From Chryseobacterium sp. Bi04 (GTDB lineage: Bacteria; Bacteroidota; Bacteroidia; Flavobacteriales; Weeksellaceae), in contig NZ_CAKKLP010000004.1 in assembly GCF_918698085.1 (NCBI RefSeq), positions 124,001 to 188,000 of the forward strand: DNA of 64,000 nt, read 5' to 3'. The position numbers were made by a program, and so were the translations under genes. Each line of letters begins with the position of its first letter. The stretch's first letter is position 1. Below are positions 53,500 to 63,659 of the stretch, piece after piece. The notes below the pieces were generated by a model that saw only the letters and a program-made list of their open reading frames with translations, was not told where the DNA came from and searched no databases.

Positions 53500-53961
53500 T
53501 TGAGTATAAATAGTATTATCAGAAAAGCAATAGAATCCGACAGTGAGAAAATCTGGTTTTTGATGGAGCAACTGGCCATTTTCGAAAATTACATCGACAG
53601 TTTTGAAATTACCCCTGAAATTGTAAAAGAATCCGGATTTAGAAAAAGTCCACCGGATTTTTATTGTTGGGTTGCGGAAGATGAAGGTAAAATTGCAGGA
53701 ATATTGGTGTATTATTTTCTTCCTTATACTGCGGAGAACAGACCTTCTATTTATATGAAAGAGCTGTATGTAGATGAAAATTACCGTGGTCAGAAAATTG
53801 GGGAACAGCTTATGGATGCTTTGAAAGCCGAAGCGAAAAGAAACAATTGCTCGCAAATAAAATGGACCGTTGCACCCTGGAACAATGCCGGACAAAGATT
53901 CTATCATCGTCTTGGTGCAAAAGAAAATAAGGATTGGTTGAATTACGAATGGAATGTATAG
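53500..53961 (+). CDS. GNAT family acetyltransferase (first of three)
   Basis: A 153-residue GNAT starting at TTG (53500; a TTG at 53491 is also in frame; the first ATG would cut into the fold). The acetyl-CoA loop is YVDENYRGQKIGEQLMDALK, the third motif is IKWTVAPWNNAGQRFYHRLG. The overall pattern matches the diamine/spermidine N-acetyltransferase-like group (KELYV, FYHRLGA). It is the first of three GNAT genes, with three bases before the next. Substrate unknown. Confidence 0.88.
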   Translation: MSINSIIRKAIESDSEKIWFLMEQLAIFENYIDSFEITPEIVKESGFRKSPPDFYCWVAEDEGKIAGILVYYFLPYTAENRPSIYMKELYVDENYRGQKIGEQLMDALKAEAKRNNCSQIKWTVAPWNNAGQRFYHRLGAKENKDWLNYEWNV

Positions 53962-53964
53962 AAA

Positions 53965-54495
53965 ATGGAAATTAGCATAACAAAAATTAAAGAAAACGAA
54001 ATAGCAGTATTACAGGAGATTGGCAAAAAAACGTTCTCTGAAACATTCGCTGAGAATAATACGGAAGAAAGTATGGCGCAATATCTTGAAACAAGTTTTG
54101 CAACAGAAAAGCTTAGTGCTGAACTGAACGATAAAAACTCCGAATTCTACCTGGCAAGGGTAGATCATAACGTTATCGGATATGTAAAGCTCAATACCGG
54201 CTCTTCACAAACTGAAATTAAAGATCATAATGCGCTTGAAATTGAAAGGATATATGTTTCTAAAGATTTTCACGGAAAGAAAGTAGGGCAGGCTCTTTAT
54301 GACAAAGCGATGGCCATTGCTACAGAAAAAAATGTAGATTACGTTTGGTTGGGCGTTTGGGAAAATAATGTACGGGCTATCAGATTTTATAAGAAAAATG
54401 GATTTGAAGAATTTGACAAGCATATTTTCAGGCTTGGAAATGAGGAGCAGACCGATATTATGATGAAGTTGAATTTGAAAAATAATAAAAAATGA
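53965..54495 (+). CDS. GNAT family acetyltransferase (second of three)
   Basis: A 176-residue GNAT. Motif A is IYVSKDFHGKKVGQALYDKA; motif B is VWLGVWENNVRAIRFYKKNG. The start ISITKIKENEIAVLQEIGKK with 'TFSETFAENNTEE' is that of the PA4866/PaiA-like polyamine or amino-acid acetyltransferase group. Its end overlaps the third gene by four bases (ATGA), so translation is coupled. Substrate unknown. Confidence 0.9.
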   Translation: MEISITKIKENEIAVLQEIGKKTFSETFAENNTEESMAQYLETSFATEKLSAELNDKNSEFYLARVDHNVIGYVKLNTGSSQTEIKDHNALEIERIYVSKDFHGKKVGQALYDKAMAIATEKNVDYVWLGVWENNVRAIRFYKKNGFEEFDKHIFRLGNEEQTDIMMKLNLKNNKK

Positions 54496-54938
54496 AAATT
54501 GAATTTTTTGTAAAATCATTCGAAGAACTGTCCTCTATCGAGCTTTATAAAATATTAAAATTAAGAAACGAAATATTTATTGTAGAACAAAATTGTGTGT
54601 ATCAGGATATAGATGATAAAGATTTAAAATGCCATCACCTGATGTGTTTGGCGGATGGAAATCTGGCGGGATATACCAGAATTGTTCCTCCTGGTTTAAC
54701 CTACGGAGACGCTTCAATTGGTCGTGTTGTTATCGGTTCGGAGTATAGAGGATTGGGATTGGGAAAACAGCTGATGGAACATTCTGTCAAAGGTTGTAAA
54801 GATATTCTGGGAGAATCAACCATTCGAATCAGTGCACAATTGTACCTGTTGAAATTTTACAATTCTCTGGGCTTCAAAGAAGTAGGGAAGCCTTATGATG
54901 AAGATGGAATTCCGCACATAGAAATGGTTTTAAACTAA
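54492..54938 (+). CDS. ElaA-like GNAT acetyltransferase (third of three)
   Basis: A 148-residue GNAT of the ElaA group, recognised by LYKILKLRNEIFIVEQNCVY and the motif VVIGSEYRGLGLGKQLMEHS. The end HIEMVLN is also typical. It overlaps the convergent LysR gene (54930) by 9 bases at their 3' ends. ElaA's natural substrate is not firmly known. It is the last gene of the GNAT operon. Confidence 0.9.
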   Translation: MKIEFFVKSFEELSSIELYKILKLRNEIFIVEQNCVYQDIDDKDLKCHHLMCLADGNLAGYTRIVPPGLTYGDASIGRVVIGSEYRGLGLGKQLMEHSVKGCKDILGESTIRISAQLYLLKFYNSLGFKEVGKPYDEDGIPHIEMVLN

Positions 54939-55787
54939 TTCCAGAATATTTTTAAGAATCGGATTAGGGTCGTCTTTTCGCCATTGGATATACAAATCGG
55001 TAACAAAGGGAAGCGGTATAAAGCGGATTCCGGTATTTTGGTGAAGATGATAAGAATGCGGCAGAATCGAAATGCCTAATCCGTTTTTAATCAATGAAAT
55101 AACGGTCGATCCAAACTCACAGCGAATGTAAGAGTCAAGATTGATTTTATAAAAATCAATAACTTCCTGAACCAGTACATTGTAGCTGCTGCCGTCATCG
55201 CCTGTTGTCAGAAGAAATTTTTGCTCTTTCAATGTTTCTTCAGAAATATCAGAGAGGGTTTTAAAATGATGATTTTCGGGAACAACGAAAGATAGATTTT
55301 CATGGCATAATTTCTTTTCATTAATGGCTGAATACGTATTGATATCCCGTGAAAATGCCAGATCTATCTTGTAATTTTTAAGATAATCTTCCTGGATGTC
55401 ATTTGTCAGCTGAAACAATTCCAGATTAAGATTTGGAAAAGCTACGGAAACTTTTTTTATAAAATCAGGTAAGACTGAAGAAGAAATAGAATCGGGATGC
55501 GCAATTCTTATCGTTCCCGATTCGCCTAAATGAATCTGTAGGGCCAACTGATGAAAAGACTCCATCTGGCTAAGCTCTTCGCCCCATTTTTCCTGCAAAA
55601 ACTTTCCTGCAGGAGTAAGCTTCACATTTCGCTTATCGCGGTAAAACAACTGAACTCCCAGTTCACTCTCTAAAGACTGAATGTGACGGCTCAGAGCAGA
55701 TTGTGTGATATTCATTTTCGCAGACGTATTCCAGAAATGAAGCTCTTTTGCCAATGCCAGAAAATATTTGAGCTGTTGTATGTCCAT
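54930..55787 (-). CDS. LysR family transcriptional regulator
   Basis: A 285-residue LysR protein: the helix-turn-helix is FWNTSAKMNITQSALSRHIQ within the first 60 residues, followed by the effector domain (IRIAHPDSISSSVLPDFIKK, LFQLTNDIQEDYLKNYKIDL). It stands divergent from the PIG-L operon (55998) with about 210 bases between and convergent with the GNAT operon. It may control one of these. A CAAATTAA on the plus strand at 55793 gives a poor -7 box very near its start. Confidence 0.9.
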   Translation of the reverse strand: MDIQQLKYFLALAKELHFWNTSAKMNITQSALSRHIQSLESELGVQLFYRDKRNVKLTPAGKFLQEKWGEELSQMESFHQLALQIHLGESGTIRIAHPDSISSSVLPDFIKKVSVAFPNLNLELFQLTNDIQEDYLKNYKIDLAFSRDINTYSAINEKKLCHENLSFVVPENHHFKTLSDISEETLKEQKFLLTTGDDGSSYNVLVQEVIDFYKINLDSYIRCEFGSTVISLIKNGLGISILPHSYHLHQNTGIRFIPLPFVTDLYIQWRKDDPNPILKNILELV

Positions 55788-55997
55788 TAATGCAAATTAA
55801 TCATTAGTTAAACAAATTTAACAAGTAATTTGAATTAAAAACTAGTCAATAAAAATTTTTTTGTTGATAAAACTTCTTGCAATTTAACTTTAAGCATTAA
55901 AAACAATCGAAGTTGACATAGCAAAAAGAGTGTTGCTTTTCTTTTAAGGTTGAAAGAAAAACGATTTACTTATATTTACCCCGCAAAGCAAATTCAA

Positions 55998-58502
55998 ATG
56001 TACAAAAAAGTAAGCGCTGTATTTATTCTTGGCTTTTATACGGTTTTTTGTTCGGCCCAGCAGGTTCGGCCCTCCAAATCATCTGAAATTTACCGTGAAA
56101 TCAAAACACTTAAACAGCTGCCTAAAGTTTTATACCTTGCGGCTCATCCCGATGATGAAAATACAGGATTACTCTCCTGGTTGATCAACGACCAGAATGT
56201 AGAAACGGGCTATCTGTCTTTAACCAGAGGTGATGGCGGTCAGAATTTATTAGGCACAGAGCAGGGGGCTGCATTGGGTTTAATCAGAACGCATGAGCTT
56301 TTAGAGGCAAGAAAGTTAGACGGCGCCCAACAGTTTTTTACCCGGGCAATTGATTTCGGGTTCTCTAAAAATACGGCCGACACCTTTAAACAATGGGATG
56401 CAGACAACATTACAGCGGATGTAGTCTGGGTAATCCGCCAATTCCGTCCTGATGTTATCATTTGCCGTTTTCCTCCTACTGCTGCGGCAGGCCATGGACA
56501 GCATGCTGCTTCGGCCGTGGTGGCGGAAAAAGCTTTTAAGCTGGCAGGCGATAAAACTGCTTTCCCAGATCAACTGAAATATGTTAATGTATGGCAGCCA
56601 AAACGCGTATTGTGGAATACTTTCCGTTTTGGCGGGGTCAATACAACATCTGAAAATCAACTGAAAGTTACCGTTGGGCAATATGATGCGCAATTGGGAA
56701 TGGGCTATGGTGAACTGGCGGGATTAAGCAGAAGTTTACATAAAAGCCAGGGTGCGGGAACACAGTCTGTAGCCGGCATCAGAACTGAATATTTTGCCCA
56801 CGTTACTGGCGAGCCTGCAAAAGCAACACTTTTTGACGGAGTTGTTAAAACGTGGACCGCAAAAGGAAACACTGATATTGACCAATCATTAGATAAAATT
56901 ATTTCAACTTTCAATTTCAATAATCCAGACCTCAGTTTACCTGCTTTGCTTGCTTTGCGGAAAAAGGTCATGGCGCTACCTGATGGAGACCTTAAAAAGG
57001 ATAAAATTAAATCTCTCGACAATATTATTGTAAGCTGTGCAGGCTTTATGGGAGAGGTAGTGACCAATCAGGCTGAAGCCGTTGCCGGGGACCATTACAG
57101 TTTCAGGTTAAATCTGATTTCAAGAACTGCAAATCCTGTCATTTTAGACAATGTACAATGGTTAAGTCAGTCAGAAAGCTTCAACAGAAAGCTATCAAAA
57201 GATTCTTTAATTACCATTCAGCATGACATTCAGATTCCTGCAGATACAGCACTCACAGAACCGTATTGGTTGGCAAAACCGGCCAAGGACGCCGCCACTT
57301 TTTCAGTTCCGAATGATACTTTAATCGGTTTGCCTGAGGCAGAATCACCACTCAATGTTTGGGTTGGTTTAAAAATCGGTTCTGAAAAGTTTCAGGTTAA
57401 ACTTCCTTTATCTTTCAAGAAATTAGACCCGGTGCGTGGTGATGTGGTCGAAGCCTTGCGCATTGTTCCTGCATTGGAACTTAAATTTACACAACCACTT
57501 TATTTAGTAAAAGAAAATGAAGATTTACATTTGAGTTTAAATGTAAAGGTTAATTCCAGCAAAAAAATCAGTAATGGTAAAGTAAACCTGATGTATAACG
57601 GAGAACTGTTAGGTGGTGCTGATGTAAGTTCGCTCAACGGGAAAGATATTACCATCGATTACGTTATTCCAAAAGCTAAGCTTGCCACAATAAACTCATC
57701 TCGTTTGCAACTGGATGCCAATTTTGTTGCCGATGAAGTCACTTATAATAAAAAACAAATATTAATTCAGTATCCGCATTTACCTTCTTTACAATATTTT
57801 GCGCCTGCCACGGTAACCGTAATGAAAGGCGATATTCAGGCGAAGGTTAAAAAAGTGGGGTACATAGAAGGTGCGGGCGATTTCATTCCTGAGTTCCTAC
57901 GCATGGCAGGGATTCAGGTGGATGTCTTGAAAGACGAAGATTTTTATGGCAAATTAGATGAATCTGGCGGAAACGGCAGTCAAAACAAATTATCTCAATA
58001 TGATGCGATTGTACTTGGTATTCGTGCCAATAACACGGAGAAAAAGCTCGGCCGCTGGATGCCTTTTTTATGGTCTTATGCAAAAGGCGGAGGTAATTTG
58101 GTGATGCAGTATAACACCAGCCAGGATACAGCCGTAGACCAATTGGGGATGTACAATTTCAGCATTGCCAATAAACGGGTTACCGAAGAAAATGCTGAGG
58201 TTACGTTGTTAAATCCCAATCATAAATTACTGAACTTTCCGAACAAAATTACTGCGGATGATTTTAAAGGCTGGGTACAGGAGCGTGGCGCGTATTTCCC
58301 TGATCAATGGGATGCAGCGTATGAACCGCTTTTTGAAATGCATGATACAGGTGAAAAGCCTCTGCAGGGATCAACTTTATATGCCCAATACGGGAAGGGT
58401 AATTTTATTTACACCCCGTTGGCATTTTTCAGACAGCTGCCTGCAGGAAATGTTGGGGCAGCACGTTTATTTTTAAACTTTTTATCTGCACAGAAAAACT
58501 GA
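55998..58502 (+). CDS. Exported PIG-L (LmbE) family deacetylase with extra C-terminal domains
   Basis: I start at the ATG at 55998, which gives a signal peptide (MYKKVSAVFILGFYTVFCSAQ); an upstream in-frame ATG at 55950 adds a polar leader. The 834-residue protein has the PIG-L zinc site AHPDDE at 49-54 and, later, RPDVIICRFPPT with AGHGQHAAS, where the second metal ligand and catalytic His sit. A middle beta-rich part and a C-terminal ThuA/glutamine-amidotransferase-like fold follow (DAIVLGIRANNTEKKLGRWM). It is likely a periplasmic N-acetyl-sugar deacetylase. It heads an operon with a tiny membrane gene, a symporter and a DUF2911 gene. Confidence 0.9.
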   Translation: MYKKVSAVFILGFYTVFCSAQQVRPSKSSEIYREIKTLKQLPKVLYLAAHPDDENTGLLSWLINDQNVETGYLSLTRGDGGQNLLGTEQGAALGLIRTHELLEARKLDGAQQFFTRAIDFGFSKNTADTFKQWDADNITADVVWVIRQFRPDVIICRFPPTAAAGHGQHAASAVVAEKAFKLAGDKTAFPDQLKYVNVWQPKRVLWNTFRFGGVNTTSENQLKVTVGQYDAQLGMGYGELAGLSRSLHKSQGAGTQSVAGIRTEYFAHVTGEPAKATLFDGVVKTWTAKGNTDIDQSLDKIISTFNFNNPDLSLPALLALRKKVMALPDGDLKKDKIKSLDNIIVSCAGFMGEVVTNQAEAVAGDHYSFRLNLISRTANPVILDNVQWLSQSESFNRKLSKDSLITIQHDIQIPADTALTEPYWLAKPAKDAATFSVPNDTLIGLPEAESPLNVWVGLKIGSEKFQVKLPLSFKKLDPVRGDVVEALRIVPALELKFTQPLYLVKENEDLHLSLNVKVNSSKKISNGKVNLMYNGELLGGADVSSLNGKDITIDYVIPKAKLATINSSRLQLDANFVADEVTYNKKQILIQYPHLPSLQYFAPATVTVMKGDIQAKVKKVGYIEGAGDFIPEFLRMAGIQVDVLKDEDFYGKLDESGGNGSQNKLSQYDAIVLGIRANNTEKKLGRWMPFLWSYAKGGGNLVMQYNTSQDTAVDQLGMYNFSIANKRVTEENAEVTLLNPNHKLLNFPNKITADDFKGWVQERGAYFPDQWDAAYEPLFEMHDTGEKPLQGSTLYAQYGKGNFIYTPLAFFRQLPAGNVGAARLFLNFLSAQKN

Positions 58503-58606
58503 TGAACAATCAACTTAAAAACTGGAATATCTGGTATATATTATTGGCAGTTGCACTGGTATTCCAGATCGCATTTTATTATTTGTTTACTAAATTCTGG
58601 GCATGA
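58502..58606 (+). CDS. 34-residue single-pass membrane protein
   Basis: A small gene whose start shares one base with the stop of the deacetylase and whose end overlaps the symporter start by four bases (ATGA). It encodes MNNQLKNWNIWYILLAVALV and then [14 protein letters not shown]: a short polar start and one membrane helix with many aromatic residues. Position in a tightly overlapped operon argues strongly that it is translated. It resembles the tiny subunits known to assist some transporters, so an accessory role for the symporter that follows is likely. I know no name for it. Confidence 0.75.
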   Translation: MNNQLKNWNIWYILLAVALVFQIAFYYLFTKFWA

Positions 58607-60294
58607 GTACTATAGATTGGACCGTTCTTATTTTTACATTGGTTGCAGTGGTTGTTTACGGCGTATTCATCGGTCGTGGCCAAAAAAGCAACGCATCCTA
58701 CCTGAAAGCAGATAATAAAATGCCCTGGTACATTGTGCTTATAGGTATAATGGCGACGCAGGCAAGTGCCATTACATTTCTTTCAGCACCGGGCCAGGCG
58801 TATACAGACGGCATGCGTTTCGTGCAGTATTACTTTGGTCTGCCATTGGCGATGATTGTGATCTGTATCACCTTTATCCCGATTTTTCAGCGCTTAAATG
58901 TTTATACTGCTTATGAATATTTAGAAAACCGTTTTGATAAAAAAACAAGAGTGCTCACTTCACTGCTTTTTCTTTTTTCGAGAGGTTTATCAACGGGAAT
59001 CAGCATCTACGCTCCGAGTATTATCTTGTCAAGTGTTTTAAACTGGAATATTTACTTAACCAATGTTTTAACAGGTGGCATTCTGTTGATTTATACTTAT
59101 GTTGGCGGTGCAAAAGCAATCGCTCATACCCAAAAATTACAGTTTCTCATAATTCTGGGAACCATGGCTTTTGCAGGGTATCTGCTTATTCAGAATATGC
59201 CGAATGGAATTGGTTTTAACGATGCGTTGTACCTGGCGGGGAAATCCGGAAAGCTCAATGTAATCACCACAGAATTCGATTGGAAAGATAAATACAATAT
59301 CTGGAGCGGCTTAATCGGCGGGTTTTTTCTGGCACTTTCTTACTTCGGGACTGACCAGAGTCAGGTCGGGAGGTATATTACTGCGAAAGATAATACCAAT
59401 GCAAAAATGGGCTTGCTGTTGAATGGTTTGGTTAAAATTCCGATGCAGTTTTCTATTCTCCTGATTGGTGCCTTACTTTTCGCTTTCTTTTCTCTGAAAC
59501 CGGTTCCGATTTATTTTAACGAACGCTCTTATCAGCATTTAAAGGAAACACAACCTGAACAGGCTGCGGTTTTTGAAAAAGAGCATAAGGATCTGCAAAT
59601 AAAATTTAATGCAGAATCTAAGGAAATTCTACAATTGAAAGAAACTCATTCTCCCCAGCTTAATAAAACAATTCAGGATTTTAAAAACACACAAACCCAG
59701 GTAAAAGAACTTCACAGTAGGGTAGAAGAGGCTATCAATACATCAAACTATAATGCCGAGAAAACAGATACCAATTACATTTTCCTGTATTTCGTAAAAA
59801 ATACCTTGCCTGTAGGAATGATTGGTTTACTGTTTGCCGTCATTTTTCTGGCTAGCTGGGGCTCAATTTCCGCAGCGCTGAATTCCCTTGCCGCCTGCTC
59901 ATTAAAAGATGTTCATCTGATATTTAAAAAAGAAATTCCTGATGATGCCACCGAATTGAAGTACAGTCGCCTGCACACTCTAGCCTGGGGGATTTTCTCA
60001 ATCGGTGTAGCCATGTTTGCCACCCAAATGGGTTCCCTTATTGAAGCGGTGAATGTATTGGGTTCTCTTTTCTACGGCCCGATATTGGGGATTTTTCTGG
60101 TCGCCTTTTACTATAAAAAAATCACCGGATCCAATGTATTTATTTCAGCTATTTTATCAGAAATTACGGTTATTGCCATTTACAATTTCGATATCGTTTC
60201 TTTCCTTTGGCTTAACGTAATCGGGGCGGCGGCCGTCATTATATTTTCGGCAATTGGTTTATTGTTTTATAAGCAGAAAGCAGTAAATTCGTAA
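58603..60294 (+). CDS. Sodium/solute symporter family protein with a coiled-coil insertion
   Basis: A 563-residue transporter of the SSS family with about 13 membrane segments; [20 protein letters not shown] and [20 protein letters not shown] are typical of its sugar-like branch. Between segments near residues 300 and 395 there is a polar insertion of about 85 residues with heptad-like Leu/Ile/Glu/Lys ([40 protein letters not shown]), probably a coiled coil. Most family members lack it. It is translationally coupled to the tiny membrane gene. Its solute may be the product of the deacetylase. Confidence 0.9.
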   Translation: MSTIDWTVLIFTLVAVVVYGVFIGRGQKSNASYLKADNKMPWYIVLIGIMATQASAITFLSAPGQAYTDGMRFVQYYFGLPLAMIVICITFIPIFQRLNVYTAYEYLENRFDKKTRVLTSLLFLFSRGLSTGISIYAPSIILSSVLNWNIYLTNVLTGGILLIYTYVGGAKAIAHTQKLQFLIILGTMAFAGYLLIQNMPNGIGFNDALYLAGKSGKLNVITTEFDWKDKYNIWSGLIGGFFLALSYFGTDQSQVGRYITAKDNTNAKMGLLLNGLVKIPMQFSILLIGALLFAFFSLKPVPIYFNERSYQHLKETQPEQAAVFEKEHKDLQIKFNAESKEILQLKETHSPQLNKTIQDFKNTQTQVKELHSRVEEAINTSNYNAEKTDTNYIFLYFVKNTLPVGMIGLLFAVIFLASWGSISAALNSLAACSLKDVHLIFKKEIPDDATELKYSRLHTLAWGIFSIGVAMFATQMGSLIEAVNVLGSLFYGPILGIFLVAFYYKKITGSNVFISAILSEITVIAIYNFDIVSFLWLNVIGAAAVIIFSAIGLLFYKQKAVNS

Positions 60295-60326
60295 TCAAAC
60301 AAAATAAACATACAAACAAAAATATT

Positions 60327-60845
60327 ATGAAAACAATGATTAAAACTGTTGCTGTAGTTTTTGCTGCAATGACGATTTCAGTAAATGCATTTGCACAGGA
60401 AACTAAAAAACCTGCAAGCCCTCCGGCTACTGCTACGGGGAAAATTAAAGATGCAACCATTACCATAGCCTATAGCAGTCCTTCTGTTAAAGGGCGTACC
60501 ATCTGGGGTGGTTTAGAAGCTTATGATAAAGTTTGGCGTGCAGGCGCCAATGAAGCAACTACTTTCGAAACGGATAAAGACATTACCGTTCAGGGTAAAA
60601 AACTTCCTGCAGGTAAATACAGCTTTTTCTTAATCCCTAAACAAAGCGGAACCTGGACTGCGATTTTTAACAAAGAGCCAAAACAGTGGGGCGCCTATAA
60701 ATACGAAGAATCTAAAGATGCTTTACGTGTGGATGTAAAAACAAAGGCTTTACCGGCAACACAGGAAACTTTAGTGTATAAAATAAACAGTAATGGATTC
60801 ACCATGGATTGGGATAAGATCTCAGTTCCTGTAGAAATCAAATAA
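60327..60845 (+). CDS. DUF2911 family exported protein
   Basis: A 172-residue protein: signal ending VNAFAQ, then DUF2911 signature [38 protein letters not shown] and [20 protein letters not shown]. Its fold is a beta-sandwich; function is unknown for the family. It lies 32 bases after the symporter in the same direction and is closed by the terminator at 60865, so it is the last gene of this operon. Confidence 0.92.
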   Translation: MKTMIKTVAVVFAAMTISVNAFAQETKKPASPPATATGKIKDATITIAYSSPSVKGRTIWGGLEAYDKVWRAGANEATTFETDKDITVQGKKLPAGKYSFFLIPKQSGTWTAIFNKEPKQWGAYKYEESKDALRVDVKTKALPATQETLVYKINSNGFTMDWDKISVPVEIK

Positions 60846-60864
60846 GTTTAAATATAAGAAATTA

Positions 60865-60891
60865 AAATCCCGTTAATGCGGGATTTTTTTT
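60865..60891 (+). terminator. Terminator of the PIG-L operon
   Basis: AAATCCCG (60865-60872) pairs perfectly with CGGGATTT (60879-60886), followed by five T. Confidence 0.9.
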
Positions 60892-60987
60892 GTTTGGTTT
60901 AAGAAAAATATTAAAATTTTGATTGTATAAGAGTAATATTGTAAATTCCAGCGTATTGATGCTACTACTTCTTCAAATTGTTTTGTA

Positions 60988-62601
60988 TTACAGCATTTCC
61001 GGTTCAGTCTCTTTTTTCAGATTGTTAATGAAATCCGAGGGAGTTAGACCTGTTTCTCTTTTAAATGCATTCTGAAAGACCCTATGATTGGCATAGCCAC
61101 ATAGCTCTGCCAGAGAAGTGATCTTATACTTTCTGTATACTTCATCCTCATACAGTTTCCGGGTAATGTATTCAATTCTAAGGCTGTTGATGTAATGATT
61201 GAAGTTCTTGTCCTTATAGGATTTTATGACTTCTGAAAGATATTTTGTATTGGTACCAAAATTACTTGCCATGCTGGCTATTGTGATATCGCTTTTTAGG
61301 TATTTTTCTCTTTTTTCAAATTTGGATATCTTACTCAATAGTTGATTGACTGTTTCCTCAGCAATTGTATTCGGAGCTTTTATTGCTTTTTCTCCATCCT
61401 TCTCCATTTCATCCTTTCGGTTTTCTGACTCATGCTTTATTTTTGTAATGAGTTCCTGAAATCTCTGTTGTTGGACCTTATTCCTGTTTTTCCAATAGTA
61501 CCAAATGCCACCACATCCCAGCATTATTAAAATGAGGAATACATAGAGGTAGTTTCTGAGGGTGTTATTTTTTTCTTTATCCTTTTCTTTTTTTATTGCT
61601 GTGGTAACTTTATTCACCGAATGTTTTTCTGCAATTCTAATACTGTCCCTGAGCTTTGTAAGAAGTTGATTGTATTTTTTTCCCTCGATAGTATTATTTT
61701 TAGCCAAATAGGCCTCCGCTAAGATTTCGTAGAAAATTTCCCGGCCGGAAGGGGATGAAATTTTTCGCTCCAGCTCTAAGCCTTCTTGGGCATAGTGTAT
61801 GGCCTTGTCGTTATTTTTTTGGTCAAAATAAAAATCACCTGCGGTTCGGTATAGGTTCATTTCATTAAGCGAGCTTATTTCCCTGTTTTCTGCAATCTTC
61901 AATGATTTTAAAAGGTAGGTCTCTGCCGTCCCTGGTTCGGCGGGCTGAATGATCCATAAATAATACAATGTTAGGTTTGCCTGTATGGAAACAATCAAAT
62001 CATATTTCTGTCTCAGTGATATACTGGACTTTTTTTCGGATATTTTTTCTGCCTCATCTAACCCTTTTATAAGGCATAAGCGTACAGAGTCCGGTTGTTT
62101 TTTGCTATGATCAAAATAACTGGAATAGTTGGAATAAAATAAGCTGCTGTAATAATGACGAACATCATTGTCCTTGATTTTTTCCAAATATTTTTTTGAA
62201 GCCTGATATGCTTTGTGAGAATCTTCCAGAAATCCCAAATCTCCCAATGATTCCGCCTTCGTCCTGTACATATTAGATACGTCCTGTGGAGATGAATCTT
62301 CATTGATATAGCTTTCCAGGTCCGTTGCTACTTCAATGACTTTCTCCGCATTATCCAATGTTGAATATGTTCGCATTAGTTCAGTACCAATGGGGAATGC
62401 AATATTGTATTTATTTTCCTTTGCTGTCCTGTAGCATTTTTCCAGCTGTTTTATGGTGCTGTTTACGACACTTGTGCCACCGATCTTGTTTTGTATCTGA
62501 TGTAATTCGTTCTTTAATTGTTCTTCGGATATTTTCTGGCTTTTTCCTAAAGTGAATAGGTGTAAGACAATGAGAAATAGAATAGCTTGATAAGCTCTCA
62601 T
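60988..62601 (-). CDS. TPR / transmembrane / AraC-type regulator, full length
   Basis: I start at ATG 62601, giving a good signal peptide (MRAYQAILFLIVLHLFTLGKSQ); an upstream in-frame ATG at 62664 adds 21 polar residues. The 537-residue protein has about 300 residues of TPR-like helices (ESLGDLGFLEDSHKAYQASK, KAIHYAQEGLELERKISSP), one membrane segment (NYLYVFLILIMLGCGGIWYY), a charged linker and an AraC domain (TIASMASNFGTNTKYLSEVI; ITSLAELCGYANHRVFQNAF). It is the same type as those at 1, 4279 and 25174. A CT microsatellite lies upstream at 62875, and it stands divergent from the short surface protein at 63229. Confidence 0.85.
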   Translation of the reverse strand: MRAYQAILFLIVLHLFTLGKSQKISEEQLKNELHQIQNKIGGTSVVNSTIKQLEKCYRTAKENKYNIAFPIGTELMRTYSTLDNAEKVIEVATDLESYINEDSSPQDVSNMYRTKAESLGDLGFLEDSHKAYQASKKYLEKIKDNDVRHYYSSLFYSNYSSYFDHSKKQPDSVRLCLIKGLDEAEKISEKKSSISLRQKYDLIVSIQANLTLYYLWIIQPAEPGTAETYLLKSLKIAENREISSLNEMNLYRTAGDFYFDQKNNDKAIHYAQEGLELERKISSPSGREIFYEILAEAYLAKNNTIEGKKYNQLLTKLRDSIRIAEKHSVNKVTTAIKKEKDKEKNNTLRNYLYVFLILIMLGCGGIWYYWKNRNKVQQQRFQELITKIKHESENRKDEMEKDGEKAIKAPNTIAEETVNQLLSKISKFEKREKYLKSDITIASMASNFGTNTKYLSEVIKSYKDKNFNHYINSLRIEYITRKLYEDEVYRKYKITSLAELCGYANHRVFQNAFKRETGLTPSDFINNLKKETEPEML

Positions 62602-63228
<627 letters not shown>

Positions 63229-63510
63229 ATGAAAAAAAAATTATTGTTGTATTTAGCATTCATGGCAACCATTTTTCTATATGGTCAGGTGGGGATGATC
63301 GCAGCGAGTAATGTACCACCCGGTAATTTCCCCGATCTTTCAGCTATGCTACATGGGGAATCATCCAATAGAGGCTTTCTTGGCCTTAGACCCGCATTGG
63401 TTTCAACAAGCAGTCTTTCTCCGGTTATAAATCCTAAAACAGAACTTTTAGTTTACAATTCTACTGATAGATTAACAAAGAGCTACGAATCAATTGATCA
63501 TAGAATTTGA
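63229..63510 (+). CDS. Short surface-type secreted protein, possibly truncated
   Basis: A 93-residue product with signal MKKKLLLYLAFMATIFLYGQ and then VGMIAASNVPP, the pattern of the other surface proteins, and the block RGFLGLRPALVST with ELLVYNSTDR, close to the 'GLLxPRVxLxS...GLLVYNT' part of longer Chryseobacterium surface proteins. It stops soon after, and what follows up to 63659 shows no further coding. It may be a short stand-alone protein or a gene cut by a stop codon. Divergent from the TPR-AraC gene. Confidence 0.6.
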   Translation: MKKKLLLYLAFMATIFLYGQVGMIAASNVPPGNFPDLSAMLHGESSNRGFLGLRPALVSTSSLSPVINPKTELLVYNSTDRLTKSYESIDHRI

Positions 63511-63659
63511 GAAATAATTTCTTGGTTTTCGGTTGGGAGATATATCAAGCCAAATTGAATATGAATCTGAGCAAAACATCATATGAAGATGATGACGAAT
63601 TTTGGGAGTTCTAGGTTTATAATTGAAAGCAGTTTAGAGCAGTTTTTATTACAGTTATT

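Noticed and set aside
55793..55824. Promoter of the LysR gene with TTAATTTG and TTG on the minus strand
   Set aside because: The box would lie only 5 bases from the start codon, and one base is off the consensus; not strong enough to list.
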